Of a stretch of 64,000 nucleotides of DNA, positions 34,620 to 43,189 are shown piece after piece. Within the stretch, counting starts at the first letter, position 1; each line of letters starts with the position of its first letter. Below the pieces are notes generated by a model. That model ran no database searches and was not told the origin of the DNA. It saw only the letters and a program-made list of their open reading frames with translations. The position numbers were made by a program, and so were the translations under genes. The stretch is from an uncultured Collinsella sp. (GTDB taxonomy: Bacteria; Actinomycetota; Coriobacteriia; Coriobacteriales; Coriobacteriaceae). The stretch covers positions 1 through 64,000 of the forward strand of contig URPJ01000006.1 in NCBI GenBank assembly GCA_900549745.1. The letters run 5' to 3'.

Positions 34620-36281
34620 ATGATTGCAAAGACCATTCGCACCTGTTTTCCGATCGCTGCGGCTGCCGTTTCCGACAAGGCCGAGGAGATCAACAAGCTC
34701 AACGTCTTCCCCGTACCCGACGGCGACACCGGCACCAACATGTCGCTCACGCTCGCCTCGGTGACCAAGGAGCTTTCCGCCCTTCCCGCCGATGCCGATA
34801 TGGAGGCCATCGCCGGCGCCATCACCCACGGCTCCCTGATGGGTGCCCGCGGTAACTCCGGAGTCATCACCTCGCAGATTCTGCGCGGCGTGGCCGAGGG
34901 TCTTGTCTCTGCCGACGAGCCTATTACGTCCGCCAACATTGCCTTCGCCTTCCGTCGTGCCGTCAAGGTTGCCTTCCAGGCTGTCCGCAAGCCCATCGAG
35001 GGCACGATCCTCACGGTCCTGCGCGATGTCTCGACCAAGGCCGATGAGTGCGAGAAGAAGAAGTTCTCGGCCGAGGATGCGCTCGATGCTATCGTCGTCG
35101 AGGCGTACCAGTCCGTCGCCCGCACGCCCGACCTGCTGCCCGTTCTGAAGGAGAACGGCGTGGTCGACTCCGGCGCCTTTGGCTTCGCCATCTTCCTTGA
35201 GAACTTTGTGGCTGCAGCACTTGGCCGCAGCACCGTTGTCGAGGATTTCTCCGCCACGTTTGATTCCGCTGTCTCTGCCCGCGACGCGGCCCTTGGTCGC
35301 GTTGAGATCGAGGCCAACGACGATTGGGAGGGCTCGGAGTTCCGCTACTGCAACGAGTTCCTGTTTAAGGCCGACGCCCCGTTTGACGAGGACGAGTGCC
35401 TTAAGTTCCTGGGTTCCATGGGCGACTGCGAGCTTCTCGTGGGCGCCTATCCCGACTACAAGATCCATGTGCACTCCAACACCCCCAACCTGGTGCTCGA
35501 GCACATGCTGCAGCTCGGTCAGATCTATGAGGTCTTTATCCACAACATGGAGATGGAGGCCCACGACCGTACCGCCAAGATCCACGAGGATCAGGAAAAG
35601 GCCGCCGAGCCCGCCAAGGCGCTGGGCTTTGTCGCCGTTGCCGCCGGTTCGGGCGAGGCCGACATCCTCAAGTCCCTCGGCGTTGACGTGATCGTCTCGG
35701 GTGGCCAGACCATGAACCCCTCGACCGCCGATCTGCTGGGCGCCGTCGACCAGGTCAACGCGACCTCGGTCATCATCCTGCCCAACAACGGCAACATCCG
35801 CATGGCTGCCGAGGCCGCTGCCTCTGCCTGCACCGATAAGAAGGTCGCCGTCGTTCCCACCAAGACCGTTCCCCAGGCGTTCTCCGCGCTGTTCGCCGTC
35901 CTGCCCGATTCCGAGCTCGAGGACGCCGTCGCCGCCATGGTCGACGCCATCAGCGAGGTCCGCGATGGCGAGGTCACCCGCGCCGTGCGCGATTCCAGCG
36001 CCTCGGACGGCTCTCCGATTCACTCCGGTGACGTCATGGGCATCATCGCCGGTTCCATCGACGTGGTCGGCTCCGATGTGAAACAGGTCACCCTCGACTG
36101 CATCAACCGTATGCAGGAGGAAGAGGAAGGCGACGCGCTGACGATTCTGGCCGGCGAGGAGCTGTCCGACGAGGCCTTCCAGGAGATCGTCGACGCCATC
36201 GAGGAGGCTCAGCCCGACTTGGAGATTGATGCCCATCGTGGCGAGCAGCCGCTCTATCCCGTGATCTTCTCGATCGAGTAG
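34620..36281 (+). CDS. DAK2-domain kinase, fatty acid kinase FakA/YloV family
   Basis: 553 residues. The N-terminal DAK2 ATP-binding domain has NVFPVPDGDTGTNM near 28 with the metal-binding Asp cluster, and GSLMGARGNSGVITSQIL near 71. A middle domain (about 230-320) and a C-terminal DegV-like domain (SGGQTMNPSTADLL near 361) follow, as in FakA. The family phosphorylates exogenous fatty acids bound to FakB. No fakB is in the window. The asp23-fakA-recG order is common in Gram-positive bacteria. Confidence 0.88.
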   Translation: MIAKTIRTCFPIAAAAVSDKAEEINKLNVFPVPDGDTGTNMSLTLASVTKELSALPADADMEAIAGAITHGSLMGARGNSGVITSQILRGVAEGLVSADEPITSANIAFAFRRAVKVAFQAVRKPIEGTILTVLRDVSTKADECEKKKFSAEDALDAIVVEAYQSVARTPDLLPVLKENGVVDSGAFGFAIFLENFVAAALGRSTVVEDFSATFDSAVSARDAALGRVEIEANDDWEGSEFRYCNEFLFKADAPFDEDECLKFLGSMGDCELLVGAYPDYKIHVHSNTPNLVLEHMLQLGQIYEVFIHNMEMEAHDRTAKIHEDQEKAAEPAKALGFVAVAAGSGEADILKSLGVDVIVSGGQTMNPSTADLLGAVDQVNATSVIILPNNGNIRMAAEAAASACTDKKVAVVPTKTVPQAFSALFAVLPDSELEDAVAAMVDAISEVRDGEVTRAVRDSSASDGSPIHSGDVMGIIAGSIDVVGSDVKQVTLDCINRMQEEEEGDALTILAGEELSDEAFQEIVDAIEEAQPDLEIDAHRGEQPLYPVIFSIE

Positions 36282-36291
36282 GCATCTGAGC

Positions 36292-38469
36292 ATGTCCGAG
36301 CTATGCTCCGTGCCGCGCGTCTCGGAGCGCTTTGCCCAGAGCAATGCGCTCGGCGAGGATATCGCGCGACTCAAATATGTTTCGGGTAAACGTGAGGAGG
36401 CCCTTCGCCGTCTGGGAATCCGGACGGTGGGGGACCTCCTTCTCCATATCCCGCATCGATATCTGGACTTTACCCGCTCATGGTCCATCGAGATGGCGCC
36501 CATCGGGACCGTGTGCACCATCGTTGCCACGGTCGACCGCATTGTTCAAAAGCAGCCTCGTCCGCGCATGCAGGTGACCGAGGTATCGCTCGTGGATGAC
36601 ACGGGTGTGCTGCAGGTCGCCTTTTTCCGCCAGCCCTGGATTGCCCAGCAGCTTAAGCGGGGTGACCGTCTGGCCGTGATGGGTAAGGTCGAGTTTGCCT
36701 ACGGCTTTAAGCAGATGGCCTCGCCGCATTTTGAAAAGCTTGAGGATGGTCGTGCCGCGGGTACCATTTTGCCGGTCCACTACGTAAGTGATGGCGTAAG
36801 CCAGGCATGGATGCGTCGCATTGTGAGCGGTGCTCTTGAGCTCGTCGGCAATCCCTTTGATCCCATTCCGGCACGCTTGCGCGTTAAGCGTCGCCTGATG
36901 AGCAACGCCCGTGCGCTTCGATCGATCCACTTTCCCTCGAGCATGGCCGAGCGCGATATCGCGCGCGCACGGCTGGCATACGAGGAGTGCCTCTACCTGC
37001 AGCTGGCGCTGCGTCTGCGCAACGACGGCGGTCTGGTCGATGTGGTGCCCTATGCCCACACCGCGGGCGAGCACCTGGCCGCGCTCAAGCAGGCCCTGCC
37101 GTTTTCGCTGAGCGACGAGCAGGAGGCCGCATTCCAAGACATTCTGCACGACATGTGCGATGGCGGGCGCGTGATGAACCGCCTGCTGCTGGGCGATGTC
37201 GGTACCGGTAAGACCGCCGTTGCCGCTTGCGCGCTGGCTGTGGCTGCCGATAGCGGTACGCAGGCCTGCGTTATGGCGCCCACGGGCGTGCTGGCGCGCC
37301 AATATGCCGATAAGACCGGCCCTCTGCTCTCGCAGGCCGGCATGTCCTGGGCACTTCTGACGGGTGCCACGCCGGCCGCAGAGCGCGAGCGCATCCATGC
37401 ACAGCTGGAATCGGGCGAGCTTGACGTGCTCTTTGGCACCCACGCGGTTCTTTCGGATAACGTTGCGTTCAAGCATCTGTCGCTCGTGGTCATCGATGAA
37501 CAGCACCGGTTTGGTGTGGGCCAACGCAACGCCCTGCGCGCGAAGGGGCCGGGTGCCGATCTGCTCGTTATGACGGCGACGCCCATCCCGCGTACGCTGG
37601 CGCTTTCGGTCTACGGCGATCTGGACACGAGCATCATTCGCCATCGGCCCGTCCCTGGTGCTGGCGTGACGACACGCGTGCTCACCGAGTCGAGCCGTGA
37701 CCTCGCCTATGGCGCCATCCGCGAGGCGCATGAAAAGGGTCAGCAGGCCTACGTGATTTGTCCGCTCGTGGAGCCGAGTGACTCGGCCGATGAGCTGGAA
37801 GACGTGCCCGGTATTGCTCGCGACGACGAGGGCCGCGTAACCGTCCCCGTGCCGCTGCACGATACGGCAACCGAGCTCGACCGACTGCGTCTTGCGTTGC
37901 CGGGGCTTACCGTCGAGCGCCTTCACGGCCGCATGCCGGCGGGGGAGAAGGACCAGGTTATCGATGCCTTCAAGCGTGGCGAGATTGACGTGCTCGTCTC
38001 GACTACGGTGGTCGAGGTGGGCGTCGACGTGCCTAACGCCACCGTCATGGTCATCGAGAACGGCGAGCGCTTTGGATTGGCTGCCCTGCACCAGCTGCGC
38101 GGCCGCGTGGGCCGTGGCAGTGTGTCGGGCACGTGCCTGGTCATGACGCACTCCAAGGGCAACGGCGGCGCATCGGCGGCGCAAGACCGTCTCCAGTCGC
38201 TCGAAAAGACTTCGGACGGCTTTACGCTCGCCCAGATGGACCTGCGCCTGCGCCATGAAGGCGAGATCCTGGGTTATCGCCAGCATGGTGGTGTGACCCT
38301 GCGCTTTGTCGACCTGGACGCCGACGAGGAGCTGATCGAGTGGGCCCATTTGGACGCGGTCGAGCTCTTGCGGTATGCTTGCAACCTTGACTCTGTGGCG
38401 ACGCGTCCCTTGCGCGACGCGGTCGCCATGCGTTATCGACATATCTTTAAGGAGGTCAGCGGAGGATGA
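36292..38469 (+). CDS. recG: ATP-dependent DNA helicase RecG
   Basis: 725 residues. The wedge (OB) domain lies at about 60-170 (LLLHIPHRYLDF near 45). The helicase has Walker A GDVGTGKTAVA near 300, the DExH box DEQHRFGVGQRNAL near 402, VMTATPIPRTLALSVYGD near 423, and the C-terminal QLRGRVGRGS near 602. It branch-migrates stalled forks and Holliday junctions. It overlaps rsmD by 4 bases (ATGA). Confidence 0.94.
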   Translation: MSELCSVPRVSERFAQSNALGEDIARLKYVSGKREEALRRLGIRTVGDLLLHIPHRYLDFTRSWSIEMAPIGTVCTIVATVDRIVQKQPRPRMQVTEVSLVDDTGVLQVAFFRQPWIAQQLKRGDRLAVMGKVEFAYGFKQMASPHFEKLEDGRAAGTILPVHYVSDGVSQAWMRRIVSGALELVGNPFDPIPARLRVKRRLMSNARALRSIHFPSSMAERDIARARLAYEECLYLQLALRLRNDGGLVDVVPYAHTAGEHLAALKQALPFSLSDEQEAAFQDILHDMCDGGRVMNRLLLGDVGTGKTAVAACALAVAADSGTQACVMAPTGVLARQYADKTGPLLSQAGMSWALLTGATPAAERERIHAQLESGELDVLFGTHAVLSDNVAFKHLSLVVIDEQHRFGVGQRNALRAKGPGADLLVMTATPIPRTLALSVYGDLDTSIIRHRPVPGAGVTTRVLTESSRDLAYGAIREAHEKGQQAYVICPLVEPSDSADELEDVPGIARDDEGRVTVPVPLHDTATELDRLRLALPGLTVERLHGRMPAGEKDQVIDAFKRGEIDVLVSTTVVEVGVDVPNATVMVIENGERFGLAALHQLRGRVGRGSVSGTCLVMTHSKGNGGASAAQDRLQSLEKTSDGFTLAQMDLRLRHEGEILGYRQHGGVTLRFVDLDADEELIEWAHLDAVELLRYACNLDSVATRPLRDAVAMRYRHIFKEVSGG

Positions 38470-39122
38470 GAATCATCGGCGGCGAATGGCGCGGTCGTAA
38501 GATCGAGGAGCCCCGTGGTCGCGATGTCACCCGCCCCACGACTGATCGCGTGCGCGAGGCGTGCGCATCTATGGTCATGTCGGCATTCGATTTCGATTTG
38601 GACGAGGTTCGTGTGTTGGACGCCTTTGGCGGCTCCGGTGCCTTAGGGTTAGAGATGCTCTCTCGTGGGGCCCGCTCGCTCACGACGTTTGAGATCGATC
38701 GCAACGCCGCGCGGCTCATTACCAAGAATATCGAGTCGCTCTGCCATGACCGTGCGCGTTGGCGCGTGGTCACGGGCGACATGCTGACGAGTGCCTCACG
38801 CGGTCGTGTACCGGGCGGCCCCTTTGATCTGGTCCTGCTCGACCCGCCCTATGCTTTTGGTGCCGAGCCGGTCGAGGAACTGCTGCAGAATCTGGCCCAG
38901 CAGGGTCTGCTTGCGTCTGGCGCTTACGCCCTGTTTGAGCATGCCGCCGCCGATGCGGGCGCGCATCCGGCAGACTTTGAGACTGTACGTGAGAAGCGCT
39001 ACGGCATTACCTCGGTCGACCTGCTCCGTTGGGTCGGCGATGACGATGGTGAGGGCGATAGCGCCGGCACCGATGCTGACAACAATGATGCCACGACGTT
39101 TCAGGAGGACGCCCATGAATGA
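38466..39122 (+). CDS. rsmD: 16S rRNA (guanine(966)-N2)-methyltransferase RsmD
   Basis: 218 residues. The Rossmann methyltransferase shows RIIGGEWRGRKIEEP at the start, VLDAFGGSGALGLEML near 56 (SAM binding) and LLDPPYAFG near 122 (catalytic DPPY). A short acidic C-terminal tail (DDDGEGDSAGTDADNND) is unusual. The stop overlaps coaD by 8 bases. Confidence 0.92.
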   Translation: MRIIGGEWRGRKIEEPRGRDVTRPTTDRVREACASMVMSAFDFDLDEVRVLDAFGGSGALGLEMLSRGARSLTTFEIDRNAARLITKNIESLCHDRARWRVVTGDMLTSASRGRVPGGPFDLVLLDPPYAFGAEPVEELLQNLAQQGLLASGAYALFEHAAADAGAHPADFETVREKRYGITSVDLLRWVGDDDGEGDSAGTDADNNDATTFQEDAHE

Positions 39123-39612
39123 CACCATCAACCGCGTGATCGTCCCGGGCACCTTCGATCCCATCACGTTTGGCCATATCGATGTGATCCGCCGCGCCCG
39201 CCGCATCTTTCCCAGTGTGATCGTCGCTGTTGCAGAGTCGCAGGGTAAAAACGGTGTGGGCACCACGTTTATGCTCGATGAGCGCGTGGCGCTGGCCCGC
39301 GAGGCGCTCGGTGATATCGACGGCGTCGAAGTCCTGCCCTTTACCGGCCTCTTGGTCGACTTCGCTCGTGAGCAGGGGGCGGGGGCCGTGGTCAAGGGCC
39401 TGCGCGCCATGACCGACTTTGAGTATGAGCTGCAGCAGGCCGACCTCAATTATCGCTTGGATAGCGAGCTGGAGTCCATCTTTGTCATGAGTGCTCCGCA
39501 GTACGGTTACATCTCGAGCTCGGTCGTTCGCCAGATCGCCTCGCTCGGCAGCGATGTATCGACGTTTGTGCCGCCCAACGTGGTCGAAGCGCTCAGACAT
39601 CGCTTTTCGTGA
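39115..39612 (+). CDS. coaD: Phosphopantetheine adenylyltransferase
   Basis: 165 residues from the ATG at 39115 (CAGGAGG upstream). Nucleotidyltransferase motifs are GTFDPITFGHIDVI near 12 and ISSSVVRQIASLG near 130; the substrate-binding KGLRAMTDFEYELQQ is near 89. It makes dephospho-CoA from phosphopantetheine. Coupling with rsmD is the standard arrangement. Confidence 0.95.
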   Translation: MNDTINRVIVPGTFDPITFGHIDVIRRARRIFPSVIVAVAESQGKNGVGTTFMLDERVALAREALGDIDGVEVLPFTGLLVDFAREQGAGAVVKGLRAMTDFEYELQQADLNYRLDSELESIFVMSAPQYGYISSSVVRQIASLGSDVSTFVPPNVVEALRHRFS

Positions 39613-39680
39613 CGTTTTTTATTGCCTGGTGGCATGTGGTAAACTAGCACGATGATATGTTACCTATGAAAGGAGACCGG

Positions 39681-40178
39681 ATGCCGGGCGAGAATTTTCC
39701 TGGCGATAGGATCGTCAGCTTGGTCGATGAGCTCGAAGGGCTGATCGAGGAAGCCAAGCCGCCTTTCGGCAAGAACGCTCAGTTCAAGGTCATCGACGCC
39801 GACGTGTTCTTCAACATCCTCGATGAGATCCGCATGAGCTATCCCGAGGAATGGCAGAAGTCCCGCCGTATCCTCAAAGAGCGCGAGGAGCTTATGGCTT
39901 CCGCCGCCGCTCAGGCCGATTCCATCATCGCCGATGCTCAGCAGCAGGCCCTCACCATTGCCGGTGAGCAGGAGATTGTCCGCCTTGCGCAGCAGCAGGC
40001 CGACGACATCCGCGATCGTGCCCAGCAGTACGAGCGCGAGACGCGTTATGCTGCCGAGGACTACGCAGAGCAGGTCTTTACGCACCTGGAGGAGAACCTC
40101 AAGAGCCTGACCGGCACCGTTACCCGTTGCCGTCAGCAGCTCAACGAGGGTGCCGCCCAGCAGAATGGTCAGTGGTAA
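39681..40178 (+). CDS. DivIVA/SepIVA-like coiled-coil protein
   Basis: 165 residues from the ATG at 39681 with AAAGGAG five bases upstream. The N-terminus (SLVDELEGLIEEAKPPFGKN) and the stretch ADVFFNILDEIRMSYPEE are followed by a long coiled coil with many Gln, Ala and Glu. It matches the position and character of mycobacterial SepIVA, which lies before yceD, rnc, smc and ftsY and acts in septum formation. Function here is inferred from that context. Confidence 0.7.
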   Translation: MPGENFPGDRIVSLVDELEGLIEEAKPPFGKNAQFKVIDADVFFNILDEIRMSYPEEWQKSRRILKEREELMASAAAQADSIIADAQQQALTIAGEQEIVRLAQQQADDIRDRAQQYERETRYAAEDYAEQVFTHLEENLKSLTGTVTRCRQQLNEGAAQQNGQW

Positions 40179-40732
40179 TGGCTGAGTTCCCGAGCGTTAC
40201 CGTCGATCTTTCCGAGCAGCTCGAGTTTCCTGGAGATTCGTTTCCGCTGACCGGTAAGGTCGATGTCGCCACCTACACGGTGGGCGAGAAGGAGTACCAG
40301 CTACAGGACGGCATCGACTACGACGTTGTCTTTACCAATGCCGGTACCGGTGTCTTGCTCACGGGCATGGTCCGCGCGCACGCCACCGGTGAGTGCGACC
40401 GTTGCCTGGAGCCCGCCTCGTTTGATATCGCCGGAGAGATCGAGGAGTTCTACCTCTTTGAGGAGCCCGAGGATCCCGAGGCCTACGAGGACGGCTACGA
40501 GCTCCTGGGTGAGGACCGCATCGTCGATCTGGGTGAGCCCATCAATGACGCGGTCGTTATGGACACGCCGTTTGTGGTGCTCTGCAAGCCCGATTGCCGT
40601 GGTCTGTGCCCCACCTGCGGTTGCAATCTCAACGTCGAGCAATGCGATTGCGCCGCCCAGGCAGAGGCAGAATGGGCCGCTGCCACGGAAAATCCATTTG
40701 CAGCATTGAAGAATCTCAAGCTCGATGAGTAA
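40178..40732 (+). CDS. yceD: YceD/DUF177 protein
   Basis: 184 residues; the ATG shares one base with the preceding stop (TAATG). The family pattern is present: GECDRCLEP near 88 and, at the end, CRGLCPTCGCNLNVEQCDC, giving Cys pairs that may bind zinc. YceD is found before rpmF across bacteria and is linked to rRNA accumulation (as its plant homologue is). rpmF follows after 64 bases. Confidence 0.85.
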   Translation: MAEFPSVTVDLSEQLEFPGDSFPLTGKVDVATYTVGEKEYQLQDGIDYDVVFTNAGTGVLLTGMVRAHATGECDRCLEPASFDIAGEIEEFYLFEEPEDPEAYEDGYELLGEDRIVDLGEPINDAVVMDTPFVVLCKPDCRGLCPTCGCNLNVEQCDCAAQAEAEWAAATENPFAALKNLKLDE

Positions 40733-40796
40733 AACTGTGGTAGTATCGCTACTTGCGCGTAATCGCCACACTGGATAGTTCATAAGGAAGGTCACT

Positions 40797-40976
40797 ATGC
40801 CCGTACCTAAACAAAAGCAGGGTCGTATCCGCACTCACACCCGTCGTTCCGCCAACATGAAGATCTCGGCTGCGGCTCAGTCCACGTGCCCCCGTTGCGG
40901 CGCTGTCAAGCTTCCGCACCACGTGTGCCCCAGCTGCGGTTTCTACAAGGACCGCGAGGTTATCGTTACCGAGTAA
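40797..40976 (+). CDS. rpmF: 50S ribosomal protein L32
   Basis: 59 residues, MPVPKQKQGRIRTHTRRSAN at the start, with AAGGAAG upstream. It keeps the four zinc-ribbon cysteines (CPRC near 31 and CPSC near 44), so it is the zinc-binding form. The yceD-rpmF-plsX order is widely conserved. Confidence 0.95.
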   Translation: MPVPKQKQGRIRTHTRRSANMKISAAAQSTCPRCGAVKLPHHVCPSCGFYKDREVIVTE

Positions 40977-41016
40977 CGGTATACTCTGGATGCGATGCCG
41001 TTCCAAATGGAACCAC

Positions 41017-41046
41017 AATGGCCGGCTCAGTGAGTCGGCCATTTTT
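41017..41046 (+). terminator. Terminator or attenuator between rpmF and plsX
   Basis: AATGGCCG pairs with CGGCCATT and is followed by TTTTTG, ending about 18 bases before the plsX start. plsX has no room for a separate promoter after it, so part of the transcripts must read through. Confidence 0.75.
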
Positions 41047-41063
41047 GTATAAGGAGCATGTAT

Positions 41064-42083
41064 ATGAGTAACGTTCGCGTTTGTGTAGACGTTGTGGGCG
41101 GAGACGAGAAACCTCAGGTTGTTCTCGATGGTATCGAGGCTGCGCTTGCCGCCGATCCCGATATCGAGGTCTTGGCAGCTGGCCCCGCCGAAATCGTCAA
41201 TCCCTTTGCAGCTTCCCATGCACGTGTTGAGGCCCTTGAGGCACCTGACGTTATCGCCATGGATGACGATCCCATTCGCGCCGTGATGACCAAGCGTAAG
41301 TCGTCGATCGTGCTTTCTTGCCGCGCCATTAAGAAGGGCAACGCGGATGCGTTCTTCTCCGCCGGCTCGACCGGTGCCATGACCGCCGCTGCCACCGCCT
41401 ACGTGACGCCGTTTAGGTATCAGGCCGAAGGCAAGAAGCAGCCGGTGCGCCCCTGTCTGACCAATGCACTGCCCAATCGCGCCGGCGGTCTGACGGTGCT
41501 GTGCGACATGGGTGCCAACCCCGATGTCGAGGTTGACGATATGGTGCGTTTTGCCCAGATGGGCAGCGCCTATGCCCGCGTCGTCCTGGGCATCGAGCAT
41601 CCTCGCGTGGGCCTGCTCGCCAACGGCACCGAGGACGAGAAGGGCTCCAACTTTACCAAGGCCTGTTTCCCTGCTATGAAGGCCGCCGTTCCCGGCTTTG
41701 TTGGTAACTGCGAGGGCACCGACCTCACCTCAGGTAACTTCGATGTCATCGTTGCCGATGGCATGTCGGGCAATATTGCGCTCAAGGCCACTGAGGGCGC
41801 TGCCAAGTTTTTGCTGCAGGAGCTCAAGGGCGCCTTTATGGCCTCGCTCGGCACCAAGATCGCCGCGCTGCTCATTAAAAAGCAGATGCGCGAGATTAAG
41901 GCCAAGCTCTCTGGCGACGCCAAGGGCGGCGCGATTCTTCTGGGCCTGCGCGGCGTGGTCCTGATCGGCCATGGTGCCACCTCAGTCGAGGCTGTCAAAA
42001 ACGGTACGCTCGCGGCGGCCGAAGCCGTGCGCGCCGGGCTGGTCGAGAATGTCGCCAACTCTATGGATGGTATCGTTTTATAA
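41064..42083 (+). CDS. plsX: Phosphate acyltransferase PlsX
   Basis: 339 residues from the ATG at 41064 (AAGGAG seven bases upstream; an ATG at 41058 is too close to it). The pattern VCVDVVGGDEKPQVVLDGI, FFSAGSTGAMTAAA near 97, CDMGANPDVEVDDM near 150 and SGNIALKATEGA near 234 is that of PlsX. It makes acyl-phosphate from acyl-ACP for phospholipid synthesis. acpP follows. Confidence 0.93.
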   Translation: MSNVRVCVDVVGGDEKPQVVLDGIEAALAADPDIEVLAAGPAEIVNPFAASHARVEALEAPDVIAMDDDPIRAVMTKRKSSIVLSCRAIKKGNADAFFSAGSTGAMTAAATAYVTPFRYQAEGKKQPVRPCLTNALPNRAGGLTVLCDMGANPDVEVDDMVRFAQMGSAYARVVLGIEHPRVGLLANGTEDEKGSNFTKACFPAMKAAVPGFVGNCEGTDLTSGNFDVIVADGMSGNIALKATEGAAKFLLQELKGAFMASLGTKIAALLIKKQMREIKAKLSGDAKGGAILLGLRGVVLIGHGATSVEAVKNGTLAAAEAVRAGLVENVANSMDGIVL

Positions 42084-42130
42084 GAGCGAGTTAGAGCGCT
42101 GTTATGTGCTTCGCGGTGCACGCCGTGGGG

Positions 42131-42171
42131 TAGAATCAGAACCGTGTCTTGGTACCGCCCGGGCGGTACCA
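42131..42171 (+). promoter_or_regulatory. Promoter -10 and perfect palindrome upstream of acpP
   Basis: TAGAAT (42131-42136) is a good -10 element. GGTACCGCCCGGGCGGTACC (42151-42170), flanked by a matching T and A, is a perfect 22-base palindrome just after the expected start point, followed by ATTCTTTT. It can be an operator or a short-loop terminator. Confidence 0.6.
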
Positions 42172-42207
42172 TTCTTTTGGTATTCATGCACTATGAGAGG
42201 AAGCGCT

Positions 42208-42450
42208 ATGGACCGCTCCGAAATCTTCGACAAGATCGCCGAGGTCGCTGCTGACGTTCTGGGCGTCGATGTTGCCGAAATTAGCGAGGAGACCACCTTT
42301 GACGACCTCGATGCCAACTCGCTCGAGCGCCTGCAGCTGGTTACGGCTATCGAGGACGAGTTCAACCTCGAGATCGATGACGAGACCCTGCTCTCGCTCA
42401 ACTCTGTCGCCGACGCCGTCGACGCTATCGAAGCTACCAAGGAGGCCTAA
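42208..42450 (+). CDS. acpP: Acyl carrier protein
   Basis: 80 residues with AGAGGAAG upstream. The four-helix carrier fold is acidic, and the phosphopantetheine Ser lies in DANSLERLQLV near 37, where most ACPs have DSLD. It carries growing acyl chains. Its place between plsX and rnc is as in many bacteria. Confidence 0.92.
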   Translation: MDRSEIFDKIAEVAADVLGVDVAEISEETTFDDLDANSLERLQLVTAIEDEFNLEIDDETLLSLNSVADAVDAIEATKEA

Positions 42451-42453
42451 GTC

Positions 42454-43179
42454 TTGGCTTTATCCGACCGACTTACGCGCGCCCAGGAAATCCTGGGCCA
42501 CGAGTTCAACAATAAGGTGCTGCTGCGCGCGGCCCTTACGCATCCCTCGGCAGTCGAGGGACAGCCGGTTTCTGCCAGCTATGAGCGCCTTGAGTTCTTG
42601 GGCGATTCCATTTTGGGCGCTGTGGTCGCACGCTCCCTGTTTGAGTCCTATCCGGAGTTTGACGAGGGCAAGCTCACGCGCCTGAAGGTGTCGCTTGTCT
42701 CGGGCGCTACGCTGTCCGAGGTTTCTCACGAGCTGGGCATCGACGACATCATCATCTTTGGTGCCTCTGAGACCGGTACTGGTGCGCGCGGCCTGCATTC
42801 GGCCCTCGAGAACGTCTATGAGTCGCTCGTGGGCGCGCTGTACCTGGATGCCGGCTGGGATACGGCGGCGGAGTTCATTCACCGTACGCTTAAGCCGCAC
42901 CTGGCCACCGAGCGTGCCGAGCACCCCGCGAACCCCAAGTCGTTTTTGCAGGAGTGTGTGCAAGCCGACGGTCACGAACCTCCGGCGTACAAGCTCGTTG
43001 GCTCCGAGGGCCCGGCGCATGCGCCCACCTTTACCGCTGTGGTTTTGATCGATGGTATTCGCCAGGGTCGCGGCTCCGGTTCCTCTAAGAAGGAAGCCGA
43101 GGGAGCCGCCGCGCTTGAGGCGCTCGACCGTATGGGTTACACCACCAACGGCGTGATTCTCAATAAGAAGCACGTGTAA
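42454..43179 (+). CDS. rnc: Ribonuclease III
   Basis: 241 residues from a TTG with AAGGAGG eight bases upstream. The RNase III signature ERLEFLGDSILGAVV lies near 45 and the second catalytic Glu in ENVYESLVGALYLD near 118. The dsRNA-binding domain occupies about 160-230 (GRGSGSSKKEAEGAAALEAL). It processes rRNA and other double-stranded RNAs. Confidence 0.95.
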   Translation: MALSDRLTRAQEILGHEFNNKVLLRAALTHPSAVEGQPVSASYERLEFLGDSILGAVVARSLFESYPEFDEGKLTRLKVSLVSGATLSEVSHELGIDDIIIFGASETGTGARGLHSALENVYESLVGALYLDAGWDTAAEFIHRTLKPHLATERAEHPANPKSFLQECVQADGHEPPAYKLVGSEGPAHAPTFTAVVLIDGIRQGRGSGSSKKEAEGAAALEALDRMGYTTNGVILNKKHV

Positions 43180-43189
43180 GCGAGGAACC

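Noticed and set aside
34104..36542. Long minus-strand frame opposite the Asp23 and DAK2 genes
   Set aside because: It crosses two well-supported plus-strand genes, and its composition (Asp/Gly/Val/Leu/His) is that of a mirrored frame.
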